Below are positions 28,626-40,170 of a DNA stretch of 64,000 nucleotides, piece after piece. A program made the translations under genes and the position numbers. Each line of letters starts with the position of its first letter. Positions within the stretch are counted from its first letter, which is position 1. Source of the DNA: Atopsyche davidsoni (Eukaryota > Arthropoda > Insecta > Trichoptera > Hydrobiosidae); NCBI GenBank assembly GCA_022113835.1, contig JAILWY010000007.1, positions 2,299,001 to 2,363,000 on the forward strand, written 5' to 3'. The notes under the pieces were generated by a model. The model was given only the letters and a program-made list of their open reading frames with translations, searched no databases and had not been told where the DNA came from.

Positions 28626-29701
28626 TGTTACCAACCCGATGAGACAATAGATTATTTTAAGTTTGAATTTAATCTAGATGTTATTTACTATTGTTGAATA
28701 AAATGGCGCCCGCCAGACCGGCGCTGGTTTTTAAGTTTAAACTAGTTTAACGAGCCGACCAGGGTCCTATCCCTCTGTAATAATGAATTGTTGGGATACA
28801 GCTTCCTATAAAAATAAGATTTAGTTGACTTTTAGAATTACTTGTTACTAATTTATATTTGAAAGTAGGTATAGAAATCATTACTTCGCGAAGTTATTTC
28901 CTTTGATTTTAAACCTCGCGCTTGTTTAAATACTAGATTTCTTTGTGTAATCCGATAACCAGGAAACTAAAGTATATTTTACGATTGTGAGCACAGTTAA
29001 TAAATAATTAGTTGATTGCCAAATTTTAATATGTTTTGAGTGCGTAATCTTCTAAAAATACTTTTCTTTGTTCTGAAACCGTATAAAGACCAGTGAGAGC
29101 CCCCAAAGGGCCAGTGTGTGTGTTCGACGAGTGTTCGAAGTGTCTTCTTGGGGTAACTATGCCCGAAGACAGCACTCCGGTGAGATGTAAATTGCGATCT
29201 TATCGTTAATATCCGGCGAGGTTATGAAAGGTTCATTCCCGCTGTGATGATCATAAGGACCTTACAAACCCTTATGAGTGGAAAAGCAACGCGCGTAGAA
29301 ACCACGTCCGCGTGCGTGAAGATACGACCACGGTTTGGCGTATTCTGTGCTAATATCGCGTCAGGTGACGTAAATATCGTGGGAGGTTCCGCACACCTCA
29401 CTGAATATACCGCCGCGAGTTCGGAAGTATATTGTGACGGATTGTCACGCAGTTTTAAATTACCGACCCATGTGTCGGCTCAAAAGTGAAGTAAAAGTGT
29501 TAAATGTAACATGTCTGGAAATCATATATTGTAATCAAGTTTATAATAAAGTTTAAATAAAAGATTACATGAACGAAGTCTTTGAATCACCTAATATACA
29601 GTCCACTGATAGCTTATGAACCTTGGCGAATTTGTAAGCTAAACATCGAAGAAACAGAACGTCTGCCAGTGTCTTGAGAACTATGCCTGAAGTCGTCAAC
29701 A
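28626..29701 (+). repeat. 5' LTR
   Basis: 1,076 bp, TG...CA. It has a TATAAA at 29,082 as likely promoter and AATAAA hexamers at 29,545 and about 29,556. By eye the only differences from the 3' LTR lie in the last 20 bp (a substitution cluster and a 3-bp length difference). An 81-codon open frame inside it is identical in both LTRs but has no recognisable domain. Confidence 0.95.
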
Positions 29702-29797
29702 TGGTCCATTCGAATCGGATTTATATCGGCAACCTATGGATGCCTGAAGTCACCAACATGGTCCATTAGAAACGGATTCATAACCAGAAATATATGG
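29684..29797 (+). repeat. 57-bp tandem duplication spanning the LTR/PBS junction
   Basis: Units 29,684-29,740 and 29,741-29,797 both read TGCCTGAAGTC..CAACATGGTCCATT and both end in TATGGAT. The first unit covers the end of the 5' LTR and the primer binding site, so the second holds a decoy copy of both. A third weak copy may follow. Confidence 0.8.
29702..29719 (+). promoter_or_regulatory. Primer binding site (likely)
   Basis: Begins TGGTCCATT directly after the LTR end, as expected for pairing with a tRNA 3' CCA. The tRNA is not identified. A second copy of this sequence lies 57 bp further on (see the 57-bp repeat). Confidence 0.6.
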
Positions 29798-29852
29798 ATC
29801 TTTGAAGTGAATCGGAAACCAGGATCAGAAACAGTGATCCTCTGAAGCCAAA

Positions 29853-31361
29853 ATGGCAGTGCAAATTGAATTAAACGCACTCTTAGAAATGGTATACAAA
29901 ATGTTACCACCGGCGACAGCACGAACAGCTGTCGACTGGAATTTACCAACTTTCAGTGGGAAAACCTCAGATTGGTTGACTTTTAAAGCAGCCTATGAAG
30001 AATCATCGAAATTCTTTGAATTTACTCCACGCGAGAATACTTCTCGATTGCGAACGTGTTTGACAGGAGCAGCGAGAGATTCAGTTGTCTATCTGTTATC
30101 TGCTTGTTGTGATCCGTCAGTAATACTGAAAACCCTAGAACGAAGATTTGGGAACCCACACGCGCTTGTGGCAGACCGAATAGAAAAAGAAAAAGAAAGA
30201 AAAAAGGCAAGGGAAAAAGAAAGAATAAAAATCCAGCAAGAAAGAATAAAAATCATTCTTGAATATGAACAAGAAAAGGCAAAAATCCAGGCAAAAATCC
30301 AGCAAGAAAAGGCAAAAATTAACGAAGAACTTGTAGAAATTAACGAAGAACTTGTAGAAAAGAGACGGCAGCTAAAGCTAGCACTTCGCGAAGCAGAGCT
30401 TGAAGAATTACAAACTGAGAGCGCTCTTCGAGAAAGTACAATAACAAAAATCTCGTCAAAGGAGGAGACAATACAATCTCGCTCCTGCAAAATTGAAAGG
30501 ACGAGTGAAATTGCGGAATGCTTAATGATTCCGCACAAGCCGCTGCTAGATGTGCAGACGGCCCGAAGCGTCTCGGCGCCGCCCATATCTGTGTGCCGTG
30601 ACGTAATGAAAAATATCTCGACAGCTGAGGAGTTGCCGCTGATGCCGCAACCTCAAGAAGGTAGCTGGTCGAGTGAAATTGCGGAATGCTTGAAGATTCC
30701 GCCCAAGCCGCTGCAAGAGGTGCAGACGGCCCGAAGCGTCCCGGCGCAGCACAAACCAGTGCGCCGCGACGACATAATGAATAAAATCTCGACAGCCGAG
30801 GAGTTGCCGCTGATGCCGCATCCTCGAGAAAGTGGCTGGTCGAGTGAAATTGCGGAAAGCTTGAAGATTCCGCCCATGCCTTTGTATGCTATACAGCCGG
30901 TTAAATGCATTCCGACGTCGCCTAAGTTAGCGCGTCACGTGAATATTATGAAAGAAATCTTGCCCGTGAAGGAGCCATCGCTGATGCCTCACGGTCACGA
31001 AACTGACTGGTCGAGCTACCCCATGAAAGGTGTAGATATTTCGCCCATGACAATGCAAGAATTGCAATTGCTCGTAAATGTTACGAAGCTGCACGAGATC
31101 GCGTACGATAAAAACGCATTCAATGAAATCTCGTTTGAAAATTCATTCGAAGAGTTATTAACAAAAAATAACTATCGAACAGCTGATGTCGGGTTCAATG
31201 CCCCCGACTACGCTCATGTCGTGTCACAGCTGAAAGGGCTCGCGCCCGAGTACAATACAATGCCACAGCCACAAGACAAGCCGCCCCCAGAAGGCGCCTG
31301 CTGCACTGGAATTGGCTCTGAAAATAAATTGCGGAAAATACGAAGACCCGGTACAGGATAA
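29853..31361 (+). CDS. Gag-like protein with DUF1759-type domain and 57-residue repeats
   Basis: 502 codons, the only long ORF of the LTR element; the first ATG after the leader is used. Residues about 28-110 (NLPTFSGKTSDWLTFKAAYE ... LRTCLTGAARDSV ... LERRFGNPHALV) match the DUF1759 Gag pattern of BEL/Pao elements. Residues about 110-195 are a highly charged Lys/Glu coiled coil with short internal repeats (KINEELVEINEELVE). Residues 218-387 are three tandem repeats of 56-57 residues, each running from SEIAE.LKIP to the Trp-Ser pair. The rest to residue 502 is unrecognised. No CCHC zinc knuckle, protease or polymerase motif is seen. It presumably forms the particle in which a helper element's enzymes act; that role is inferred. 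Confidence 0.85.
   Translation: MAVQIELNALLEMVYKMLPPATARTAVDWNLPTFSGKTSDWLTFKAAYEESSKFFEFTPRENTSRLRTCLTGAARDSVVYLLSACCDPSVILKTLERRFGNPHALVADRIEKEKERKKAREKERIKIQQERIKIILEYEQEKAKIQAKIQQEKAKINEELVEINEELVEKRRQLKLALREAELEELQTESALRESTITKISSKEETIQSRSCKIERTSEIAECLMIPHKPLLDVQTARSVSAPPISVCRDVMKNISTAEELPLMPQPQEGSWSSEIAECLKIPPKPLQEVQTARSVPAQHKPVRRDDIMNKISTAEELPLMPHPRESGWSSEIAESLKIPPMPLYAIQPVKCIPTSPKLARHVNIMKEILPVKEPSLMPHGHETDWSSYPMKGVDISPMTMQELQLLVNVTKLHEIAYDKNAFNEISFENSFEELLTKNNYRTADVGFNAPDYAHVVSQLKGLAPEYNTMPQPQDKPPPEGACCTGIGSENKLRKIRRPGTG
30504..31013 (+). repeat. Three tandem 168-171 bp repeats inside the Gag ORF
   Basis: Units 30,504-30,671, 30,672-30,842 and 30,843-31,013 keep the reading frame (56, 57, 57 codons). 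Each encodes SEIAE, a Pro-rich LKIPPKPL-like motif, a QTARSVPA-like motif, AEELPLMPH and a Trp-Ser end. The first two are close, the third diverged, implying stepwise duplication. A fourth, badly decayed unit may follow (31,014 on). Confidence 0.9.
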
Positions 31362-32724
31362 TTGTACCACAACAAAGTGCACTGCACAGAAAAGGGAGAT
31401 TAAAAAAATCTCGAGTTAAGATAAAATATAAACAGACCGCACAGCTGTGAGTTGAATAACCTTCGAATATAAACAATTGGGCCAAAGCCGGTGCGAGTCG
31501 CAGATGACAAACCTACATCTGTCATCGGTGACCCCCCGCGCACCCCGCTCCCTCGGGTCGAGTGCCCGACAGCAAGTATAAACAAAAGAGTCCCGAGCTC
31601 CCTGCAACCCGACGCCCGCTAGGCGCGCCCGGGCCACACCGCCCGGCCGCCTGAGCCGCGCTGTCTGCTCGCCACTCGAGGCCAGTCAGTACCTCGTCGC
31701 CCGGGCCTTGCCTTGCTGCCCCGCCGCCACTGCTGCCTTGCCCTAATGAGTCGAAATAACTCCAGTCTTAAAAAGAACAAAAAGAAGTAACCATTTTGAA
31801 ACAAAAAGAACGAAAAGAACTTAAAGAACTCAATGAACTCAAGGAACAAATGAGTTCAGAGGCTGATTTTACGCGTGCCTCGCGCGGCCGTAAATAAAAT
31901 AAAGGTCAGTCGTTAAATACGACAAAAAACCTATGCGCGTCGATGACATAGCGCAGCGGACCCGAGTAGGTCCTCATTGTTCTTCCCGCGTCCCGCGCCC
32001 TCGACTCGGGCGCGCGGCTTAAAATCTGAAATGCGTCACTCCAGTTAGTGCCGTCTTCGAGAATGGAACTGAAATAAGTGATTGACGATTGCACAAAACA
32101 AAATTTGTGCATTCAACAAGCATCCCGCTGGCGGGAGTGCACTGCGAGCTCCCTGCACCCTGCAGTGATGGGTGCACATCACGAGCCCGGCGCCCGCTGA
32201 ACGCGCCCGGCTCCTGCCACACCGAAAGCGGCTCTGGGCCCCGCCCCGCCCAGATGCGCCGCCCTGAGATCCGCCGCCCAGGCCTTTCTGCCTGGTCGAG
32301 CCGTGCCCTGATTGCGCGCCTTGAAGGCGCCGCCCTGTGTGCGCCGCCCTTTGTGCGCCGCCCTGAGTGCGCCGCCTTGAAATCCGCTGCCCAGGCTTTT
32401 CTGCCTGGTCGAGCCGCACCGTGAGTGCGCGACCTGAATGCGCCGCCCCGGACCAGTAGTCCGGGCCATGCTGCCCTGGACATGCCGCTCCCAAGAGAGG
32501 GACGTCACATCCGCCAGAACGAGACAACCGAGAGCGTTCGATTGAATCGAACGCCGCTCCACAACAACGCGCCGTCCGATCGAACTCAGAACTTCCCAGA
32601 AGAAACTGAAGACATCCTGTGAAGTTCGGATAGTTAGATGATCGTGTTAGAACGTGTGTTACATCGCACATCGTGTTGGCGATTATTATTTTGGTAAAAA
32701 AGCTATTTTTTACGTGGTAGGGTA
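31362..32724 (+). other. Internal region of the LTR element lacking pol
   Basis: Where protease, reverse transcriptase, RNase H and integrase should lie, only GC-rich, repeat-bearing DNA is present. A short open stretch at about 31,760-31,896 encodes Lys/Glu-rich residues (KERKELKELNELKEQ) resembling the Gag coiled coil. The phrase GAGCTCCCTGCA followed by CGCCCGCT recurs at 31.6 and 32.15 kb. Frames on the minus strand are Gly/Arg/Ala-rich artefacts of base composition. Confidence 0.75.
32254..32455 (+). repeat. GC-rich tandem repeats in the retrotransposon
   Basis: Two copies of about 85 bp (starting about 32,254 and 32,365, both with CTTTTCTGCCTGGTCGAGCC-like cores) flank several shorter TGCGCCGCCCT units. 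Confidence 0.8.
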
Positions 32725-33803
32725 TGTTACCAACCCGATGAGACAATAGATTATTTTAAGTTTGAATTTAATCTAGATGTTATTTACTATTGTTGAATAA
32801 AATGGCGCCCGCCAGACCGGCGCTGGTTTTTAAGTTTAAACTAGTTTAACGAGCCGACCAGGGTCCTATCCCTCTGTAATAATGAATTGTTGGGATACAG
32901 CTTCCTATAAAAATAAGATTTAGTTGACTTTTAGAATTACTTGTTACTAATTTATATTTGAAAGTAGGTATAGAAATCATTACTTCGCGAAGTTATTTCC
33001 TTTGATTTTAAACCTCGCGCTTGTTTAAATACTAGATTTCTTTGTGTAATCCGATAACCAGGAAACTAAAGTATATTTTACGATTGTGAGCACAGTTAAT
33101 AAATAATTAGTTGATTGCCAAATTTTAATATGTTTTGAGTGCGTAATCTTCTAAAAATACTTTTCTTTGTTCTGAAACCGTATAAAGACCAGTGAGAGCC
33201 CCCAAAGGGCCAGTGTGTGTGTTCGACGAGTGTTCGAAGTGTCTTCTTGGGGTAACTATGCCCGAAGACAGCACTCCGGTGAGATGTAAATTGCGATCTT
33301 ATCGTTAATATCCGGCGAGGTTATGAAAGGTTCATTCCCGCTGTGATGATCATAAGGACCTTACAAACCCTTATGAGTGGAAAAGCAACGCGCGTAGAAA
33401 CCACGTCCGCGTGCGTGAAGATACGACCACGGTTTGGCGTATTCTGTGCTAATATCGCGTCAGGTGACGTAAATATCGTGGGAGGTTCCGCACACCTCAC
33501 TGAATATACCGCCGCGAGTTCGGAAGTATATTGTGACGGATTGTCACGCAGTTTTAAATTACCGACCCATGTGTCGGCTCAAAAGTGAAGTAAAAGTGTT
33601 AAATGTAACATGTCTGGAAATCATATATTGTAATCAAGTTTATAATAAAGTTTAAATAAAAGATTACATGAACGAAGTCTTTGAATCACCTAATATACAG
33701 TCCACTGATAGCTTATGAACCTTGGCGAATTTGTAAGCTAAACATCGAAGAAACAGAACGTCTGCCAGTGTCTTGAGAACTATACCTGGTAGCGTCGTCA
33801 ACA
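32725..33803 (+). repeat. 3' LTR
   Basis: 1,079 bp, same TG...CA ends as the 5' LTR. TATAAA lies at 33,181. It ends ACCTGGTAGCGTCGTCAACA where the 5' copy has a variant that matches the 57-bp tandem unit. Confidence 0.95.
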
Positions 33804-33808
33804 CGGAT
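33804..33808 (+). other. 3' target-site duplication (CGGAT)
   Basis: Second half of the 5-bp duplication flanking the LTR element. Confidence 0.9.
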
Positions 33809-36100
33809 TATAAATAAATATTTTAAATTTATACAAGGTGTAAATAGAATATTATAAAATAATCGGCGGTTGTTCATAATTTTTATTTAATATGAGAATA
33901 AAAACAGCTATGTTTACATAAAATGGAAAATATGTATTTTTTTGTAAATTATTACGAAAAAAATGCCGGAGACATAAAAGTCGGGTGTAATTGAAGTTTT
34001 CCTTTAAACCATAAATGTTTTTGACAAGTTAAAAAGAAAAACTTGTACTGTTGGAGATATTTGTATTTATATATTTCCTGTCTAATTTTATCTTCTAATA
34101 AATTTGAACGATATACTCATATAAAAGATAAAGTCTACCAGATAAGATAATACTGCGAATTGTACATTTTTTGATATACTATACTACAGTTTTTTTTAAA
34201 AATTATTTTAATGTTAAGTATACCTGAACGTGTGCTAGAATAAAACAACAATAAAAAACACAAAGCATCGTGAATAAAGGGATATCATCATTTGACTCTA
34301 CAATTATCGTTGGCTTCAATAAATAATAAAATAATAATTTACAATGTATGAGGACGCAAAAAACATTTTAGTAAAGAATCAAGCCATGGTGAAAACTTAT
34401 TTTGACTACTCTGGTCTTCTGTTGATAAGTCTTCCGAGTACAACTTGTTTCTCATTCGTATCGTATCAATATTTTGTTTCAGCTGATTGTTTGCTTTCAG
34501 GAGACTCAAGGACGAATGCAAATACAACGCTACAGTGTATTCATGCCTTTAATTACCTTTTACTTATCTTAAAACGTCTATTGTGAGCTTTCATTACAGT
34601 GAGCTTGAGCTTAAGGCTCTCAAACGGTGTTGCGCATAGCCCGGACTCTCAATTTATCAAAGTGCCATAAGAAGACAGTGATTTAAATACTATCGCGTTA
34701 TTTTTGCACACCGATAGCAAATTTATAAAAAAAAGCAGTTGTAAGTAATATTAAATGATAGGTACTGAAAAAAATATTAATTTATAGACAAAAGCATTTG
34801 TAACTCTAAAATATATTACTGACACCATATTATCGGATAAGGAGTAAATATATTTTTAGTAAAACTACTTTTATAAAATAAACGTTTATTAAAATGAGCT
34901 AAGGTTTTAACTGTATTTTTATTACTTAATTATTTATATCTTTATATTATGAAATTAATATAATACGAATAATGTACAATTGTGAAACTGTGTCTTCACT
35001 AGAATGTATCGGCATATTTATACGGAATAATTTATACCTAGACAGTATAAACACGACCATGAAAAGTAGATAAGAGCCGTAAAGTCGTAATTGTCCCAGC
35101 AGTTTGTTAACACACCGTACATTATTTTTTTATAGACTTATTATCTGCAAGTTTTCTAATTCACGTTGTTTTGAAAACTTTATGGATCGTAAGAATCCGT
35201 AATGAACCAGAAAGGTATTAAATTATTTGTCAAGAAGCATTAAAAATTATTACTCTGTTTGAATTTTGGTACAGAGTGACATGAAAATATTTTTTTTACT
35301 TTTGTGTGTATTTTTACCGTATATTTTGTAATTTCTCTCTAGACTTTTTCGGACGTTTGTAGTACTTGAAGGTAGTACCAGTATCGGGACCGAAACGTTG
35401 ATGAACAAGTATTTTAATTATTTTTATATTTATAGGAGACATTCGAAAAATACGTTATAGAATAGTGACAAGTTTATCAAATTCATCATATTATCAAGTT
35501 TATAAACTATTTTATTATTTTTAGTGTTACGTTTTCGCTAAAACTTTGCTTTCCCACAAAAATTTTATTGCATTGTTATTATATACAAAATTCAATTAAA
35601 TTAATAAAATTATTAAAAAATAAATAATGAAAACTTTCAGAGCGTCACATTATTATCTCTAAATGACATTTTTTGAAAGATAAGTAAGTTTTTTTAATGT
35701 CGGCATTTTCAGGCTGTATTTTAAAATTTACAAAAAGAGACGAGAAGTAAAAGTATACTTGTAATCTGTCATAATACACACCCTTAAACCCGCCAGGATG
35801 ACGAGCCTCCTCCGCGGGCTCTCGGGGGTGGATTTTCTACGTGGATTCTTCATCCCCTGCTAATTATGTTCAGTCACAGAAAGAATAAAGTCGGCATTAC
35901 ACTTTTTATGTTTTGTATAAATTATACGGAATTAAACTGATACTCGGGCGTCTCTAGGACAACGAGTCAGCTCAGGTGTCTCCAGCGGCGACGCAAGGGT
36001 GCAAAAATACATTTTATATATATAATATAAAAAATGTAAAAATTATTTTATCCCCTGCATTTTGTACACAAGCATTTTAAACCAAAACATTAAAATAAAC
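33809..36100. other. Intergenic DNA, no supported gene
   Basis: AT-rich; no transposon ends or coding exons recognised. At 35,370-35,400 a TCGGGACCGAAACGTTGATG motif resembles short conserved ends seen in some dispersed repeats, but it is isolated. Confidence 0.5.
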
Positions 36101-36104
36101 AGAC

Positions 36105-36185
36105 ATCGGATTCGAATCCATACCTCTTGGGTATCGCAATACCTTAGCTTTAACGTAAATTTGATTACTAGACACAATATTGTAA
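36105..36185 (-). mobile_element. Possible second type of tRNA-like SINE head
   Basis: On the minus strand GGATTCGAATCC (B-box-like) is preceded by a short arm GGTA..TACC, as in a tRNA-derived head. The acceptor stem is missing. Weak. Confidence 0.22.
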
Positions 36186-36453
36186 CGATTAAAATTTTCT
36201 GTACTGAATAAAAAAATGCGTAAAATCATGAAATGCCAATACGAATCGTCCTTAGTCATATTATTGATTTTTGTGAAAACCGTCTTACAGGAAGTACGAT
36301 TTTGCCTATACAGGTTTTTTTTAATATGTATTTTATTAAATAGACTTCAAAAATAATAGTATCCAGATCGGATTTAAAATGCTTCACTCAGTACTTTGGG
36401 TTAAAAGTCACACAATATTTAATTGGCATAATAAATACGTTGTTTCACTTATA

Positions 36454-36604
36454 GGATATGATTGTTAAAAATTCTTGCCAAGTACCTAGTGATTCGTTGG
36501 TATAATTGGTAATACACCGGCCATGTAAGCTTGGGAATGTGAGTTCAAATCCCACACAAATCACGATGATATTTTTCTGAGAGTTTCTTTAATCATTTTT
36601 CAAT
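36454..36604 (+). mobile_element. tRNA(Thr)-like SINE, copy 2
   Basis: Positions 36,489-36,564 (76 nt) fold like a tRNA: acceptor GTGATTC with AATCAC, an A-box region, an anticodon arm with 7-nt loop CATGTAA (TGT at the anticodon positions), and T arm GTGAG/TTCAAAT/CCCAC. The tail continues CGATGATATTTTTCTGAGAG as in the other copies, then is lost. The upstream part ATGATTGTTAAAAATTCT is shared with the copy at 51.8 kb. Confidence 0.75.
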
Positions 36605-39130
36605 ATTTGAAAAAATGTACTTAATCATTATCAGTCTTTTTAGTCAATAAGACAACTTATAAGTGACTATAAAACTACTCGAAACTATTAAGAACTTATT
36701 CCTGAAATATCTAAAGATTGCTTCATTAACAGGACAGAAATACTGGAAACACAGAAAACAGAACACAAAGCGTTGTTTAGCAGTCAAAAAGTCAAATAAT
36801 AGAAAGTAGTATAATTCCGAAAAACGTAGTATTTTAAAAATGGATGTTGGTTTTTATTATTGTCGATTTTATGTACGTTTCAGTTTATTTTATCGTTCGA
36901 GGGGTGTCTCCCTTGGAACCTAAGTGGTACCCTAGAAGAAGAAGAGGCGAATAACCAGGTATCAGGTTTCTCTTGCATTTCCACGACGTGTCATTCTCAA
37001 GGTATTGCTTTACGCGGAGACAAAGAGGCGTGCATTTGTTGAAAACTGTATATTATATCTGACTGAATTATATAGAATAAAAACTTTGATATAAATCTTC
37101 ATTCGAAAACATTTGGGTATTATATGATTTGTTTGAAAAATGTTTTTTTTATATTTATATCATAATTTTTGTTATATAATCAAAGTAGTAAAGTGACGAA
37201 TATTTCAGTCTTGTAATCAAGATGAAAGCTATCTTGATTAGTGAGCAAAATCGAACCCTTTCAGTTTCAACCCTTTGTTCCAAAAGCCCGGCTGCATCGC
37301 ATGCATGTGTCTTAAAAGTTTGCCAACATTCGATGTCAATTGCACAAAGGTATAGAAATTTTAAAGGGATAAATTCTGTTGTGCTCTCAAAGGATTTAAA
37401 ATTGAAACTGTGAGAAAAAAGAAAGGGAAACGGAAGGGTGTCAAATGTACTGCGCAGCCCAACAAAGGGCGCAAGAATATCTTTGTGAAGAAAAATGTTT
37501 CAGCTTCAAACGGAGGTGGGTTTAGCTTTTTCAGGATTCGAAAATGCTAAAAGGCTTTATGGCTGGATGAAAAGTTTTTGAAGATTAAAACAGGTTTAAA
37601 AACGAAATTTTGGCATGGCATACAATAACTTGCACAGTCACAGTATTATCTAAAAAAAGAAGAGACCAACGATCATTTGTAAATCACAAAATAATGTAGG
37701 TTTTAAAGTCAATACAGAATGGACAAATGAATTATTTTTTTTTACTTAAAACGGAAAATAAATATGGATATTTAAACAAAAATACATATTTAAGTACAAA
37801 ACAATTTTTCAAATAAAAAAACGTTTCAAGACCTTCAAGGTTTCTTCAACGGAAACATTAATTACAGTATTGTTTATTCAATAACCGTCTTATTTACAAT
37901 TTATTTAAAGCACTCCATTTCTAGGTTGGAATCGTCGATCCCAGAACCAGTACTTTAAAAAAGTATTTTTTTTAACTATCATATATAGATTATAATAAAA
38001 AATATTGTGAACATATCCGCAGCGCAGTGAACATATAAAAGTTCTTATCAACGCTATGTTCTACAAATAAAAGTAGTGCCTACCGCTTGTTTACTGCTAA
38101 GAAAAGGCCCCAAAAGGGCAGCTGACAGTAACAAGTAGATCCCTGTAGCCCAATAGGTCCCCCACGGAGGCTTCAGGACCTTCAGGACCTTCAGGACTCC
38201 GAGCGAGGCTTTATCTTACAAGAACTTCCTAAAGAAACCGATAGCCTTCCGAGCGACGTGCTCAGACATACGAAGTTTTTTTTTTTCATAGTGAATAAAT
38301 TCGATCCTTGGCTGTTGTTAAATCTGAGAAAGACTGTGAAACTGTGAATAAAACCTTTATGCGAATTCAATTATTTTTTTTACGCAGAAGTAGTAAAAAC
38401 ATAATCTAATATATATGTAATATATTACATTTACAAGATAAAATATTTATATTGAATTGAACATCTTGCTAATCATTGTTCAATATAATACGTAGATATT
38501 TACTTCTTCTTTAGTCTGTGAACCGTTTTTTTAATCTTTTTATAAACGGCTACTGCAGACTTTTACTTTAAGAGAAAAAATATAAAAAGTAATGTTAATA
38601 TTCAAGTATATTTGTATTTTAGCGGTGAGGTGTGTTTACCATTTGTTTAACAGGTATTCAGGATTGTGTATGGCAGGTTATTATATTATTTTATAAATTT
38701 AGAAATGTATGTCTTGGACATGAACGTAAATCATATCAACATTTAACAATATAAAGCTGAATATTTACTGAAGAGTTATTAGTTCTAGAATATTGGCTTT
38801 CTATTCTTATATGCATAAGATATAAAATAATTAAAAATTAAAAAAATCTCTCATTGAAATGAAATTTTTCGTGCTGCAGTAATTTTTTAAAAACACTATT
38901 TATATTAGAACTAAAAACACTTTTAAAGCGAGTCAATATTCAGTAATTTTCATCTTGATTCAGGCTTAGTAATTTAAAAATAATTCACATAAATTTGTGT
39001 TAGCGAATCTTCTCATCTGAATTTATTTACGTGAATTTATTCTCCTTCATTTAAATTGTGAAGATTGGATAATAAACAATTTTCACCGGAAGCTAGTCGA
39101 GAGTCAGCAGTGGATCTGCTCAAATATTCA
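36605..39130. other. Intergenic DNA, no supported gene
   Basis: AT-rich. A 9-bp unit (CTTCAGGAC) is repeated three times at about 38,170-38,198 in a small GC-richer island. Confidence 0.5.
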
Positions 39131-39133
39131 GCT

Positions 39134-39180
39134 GGGAGGGGAGGCTGGGGTGGCAGGGGTGGTAAACAGGGCGGGGGTGG
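39134..39180 (+). other. Potential G-quadruplex
   Basis: A run of G-tracts of 3-5 bases (GGGAGGGGAGGCTGGGG, then further GGGG, GGG and GGGGG tracts) in otherwise AT-rich DNA. Confidence 0.5.
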
Positions 39181-39899
39181 CATTCAGCATCTCCTCCAAA
39201 ACAACATTTCACCATTAGGCTGCATTTACATATACAGGTAAACAAAATAAAGCCTTCCTGTGCTACTTTTGATTGTATTCACGCTAGAAAATAGCTTAAA
39301 CACCTATAAAATATTGGCAAGCAATGAAATCAAAATCTAAGCAAGCAGTTTTAAGCATCGAATATTAAAAAAAAACATTGTACAGTAAAATCATACGAAA
39401 AATATATTATTTAATTTTAAATATTTTAACCCGCAAACAGCATTAATAAACTTTTACATTAGCAAACAGGATGTCACTGAAGTGAATTATTACAATTTCC
39501 GGCTTTAATTGGAGGATCGGGGGAATCGCTAGTGTCAATTATTTGTAAAATTTTATGTTGAAACTTTTTGTGAATATAATTTTACTCTGAAAATGCTAAT
39601 ATAATTATATCTGTTTAAACATTATTCATAATTTACCTTTTATATGGGCGAATGCGCAATCGTTCATGTTGTATTGCTCATTAATTGCCATAATGTAATT
39701 TTGGACAAATTGCATTTTAATACTGTGATTGAAGTAACAAAATTAAATTTAATCGGTTGCGGTTAAATTTTTTGATGTTTTGACTGTGTCTAAAAATATT
39801 TTACATGCAATAGTTATTTTCAGAAGTAATTTTTTTTTGATAATTATTTATTGCTATTTGGCCATGCATATTTGTAATATTTACACCATTGATTGTAAG

Positions 39900-40170
39900 T
39901 CGTAAGTCTGTGGTTGTTTTGACGGGTAAGTGATGTATATGTGCGTATGTCTATAAGGGTAGTTACGTCGATGGTGGAGGCTAACTACGGGCAGCTGGGG
40001 TGATTAGAACAGAGCAGATAATGATGCATTCCTGCGCCCCTCGGGAATGTGAAAGGGGATTGATTTATGCAGACATTTAATGAATTGAACGGCGGGAATG
40101 CGAATCATCCCACTCGGCTAATTTGACGCGAAGGCAAGTGGTCGTACATCATGTCGCACACAGGCTTTCA
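39900..40170. promoter_or_regulatory. GC-richer non-coding island
   Basis: About 270 bp of balanced composition in AT-rich flanks with TAAT, ATTTATG and GATTGATTTATG homeodomain-like sites. Looks like a conserved enhancer; only composition and motifs support this. Confidence 0.2.

Larger units (their letters stand above)
28621..33808 (+). mobile_element. Non-autonomous BEL/Pao-like LTR retrotransposon, complete with target duplication
   Basis: Two near-identical direct repeats (28,626-29,701 and 32,725-33,803) start TGTTACC and end CAACA, giving the standard TG...CA ends. The element is flanked by the 5-bp duplication CGGAT (28,621-28,625 and 33,804-33,808). The sequence TGGTCC directly after the 5' LTR is where a primer binding site belongs. 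The only long ORF (29,853-31,361) has a DUF1759-type Gag domain, typical of BEL/Pao elements. The 1.36 kb between this ORF and the 3' LTR has no protease, reverse transcriptase, RNase H or integrase, so mobilisation would need proteins from a relative. LTR near-identity points to recent insertion. Confidence 0.93.

Noticed and set aside
29247..29489. 81-codon frame in the 5' LTR, identical in the 3' LTR
   Set aside because: Identity simply follows from LTR identity; no domain, and it lies in the transcribed leader.
30022..30910. Minus-strand frames opposite the Gag ORF
   Set aside because: Shadows of the Gag coding strand and its repeats.
31195..32746. Several Gly/Arg/Ala-rich minus-strand frames
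   Set aside because: They are antisense to the GC-rich tail of the LTR element and follow its repeats; no domain or splice structure.
36489..36564. Possible functional tRNA-Thr gene
   Set aside because: The core has A at the U33 position and acceptor and anticodon stem mismatches, and it shares its flanks with other copies, as SINEs do.
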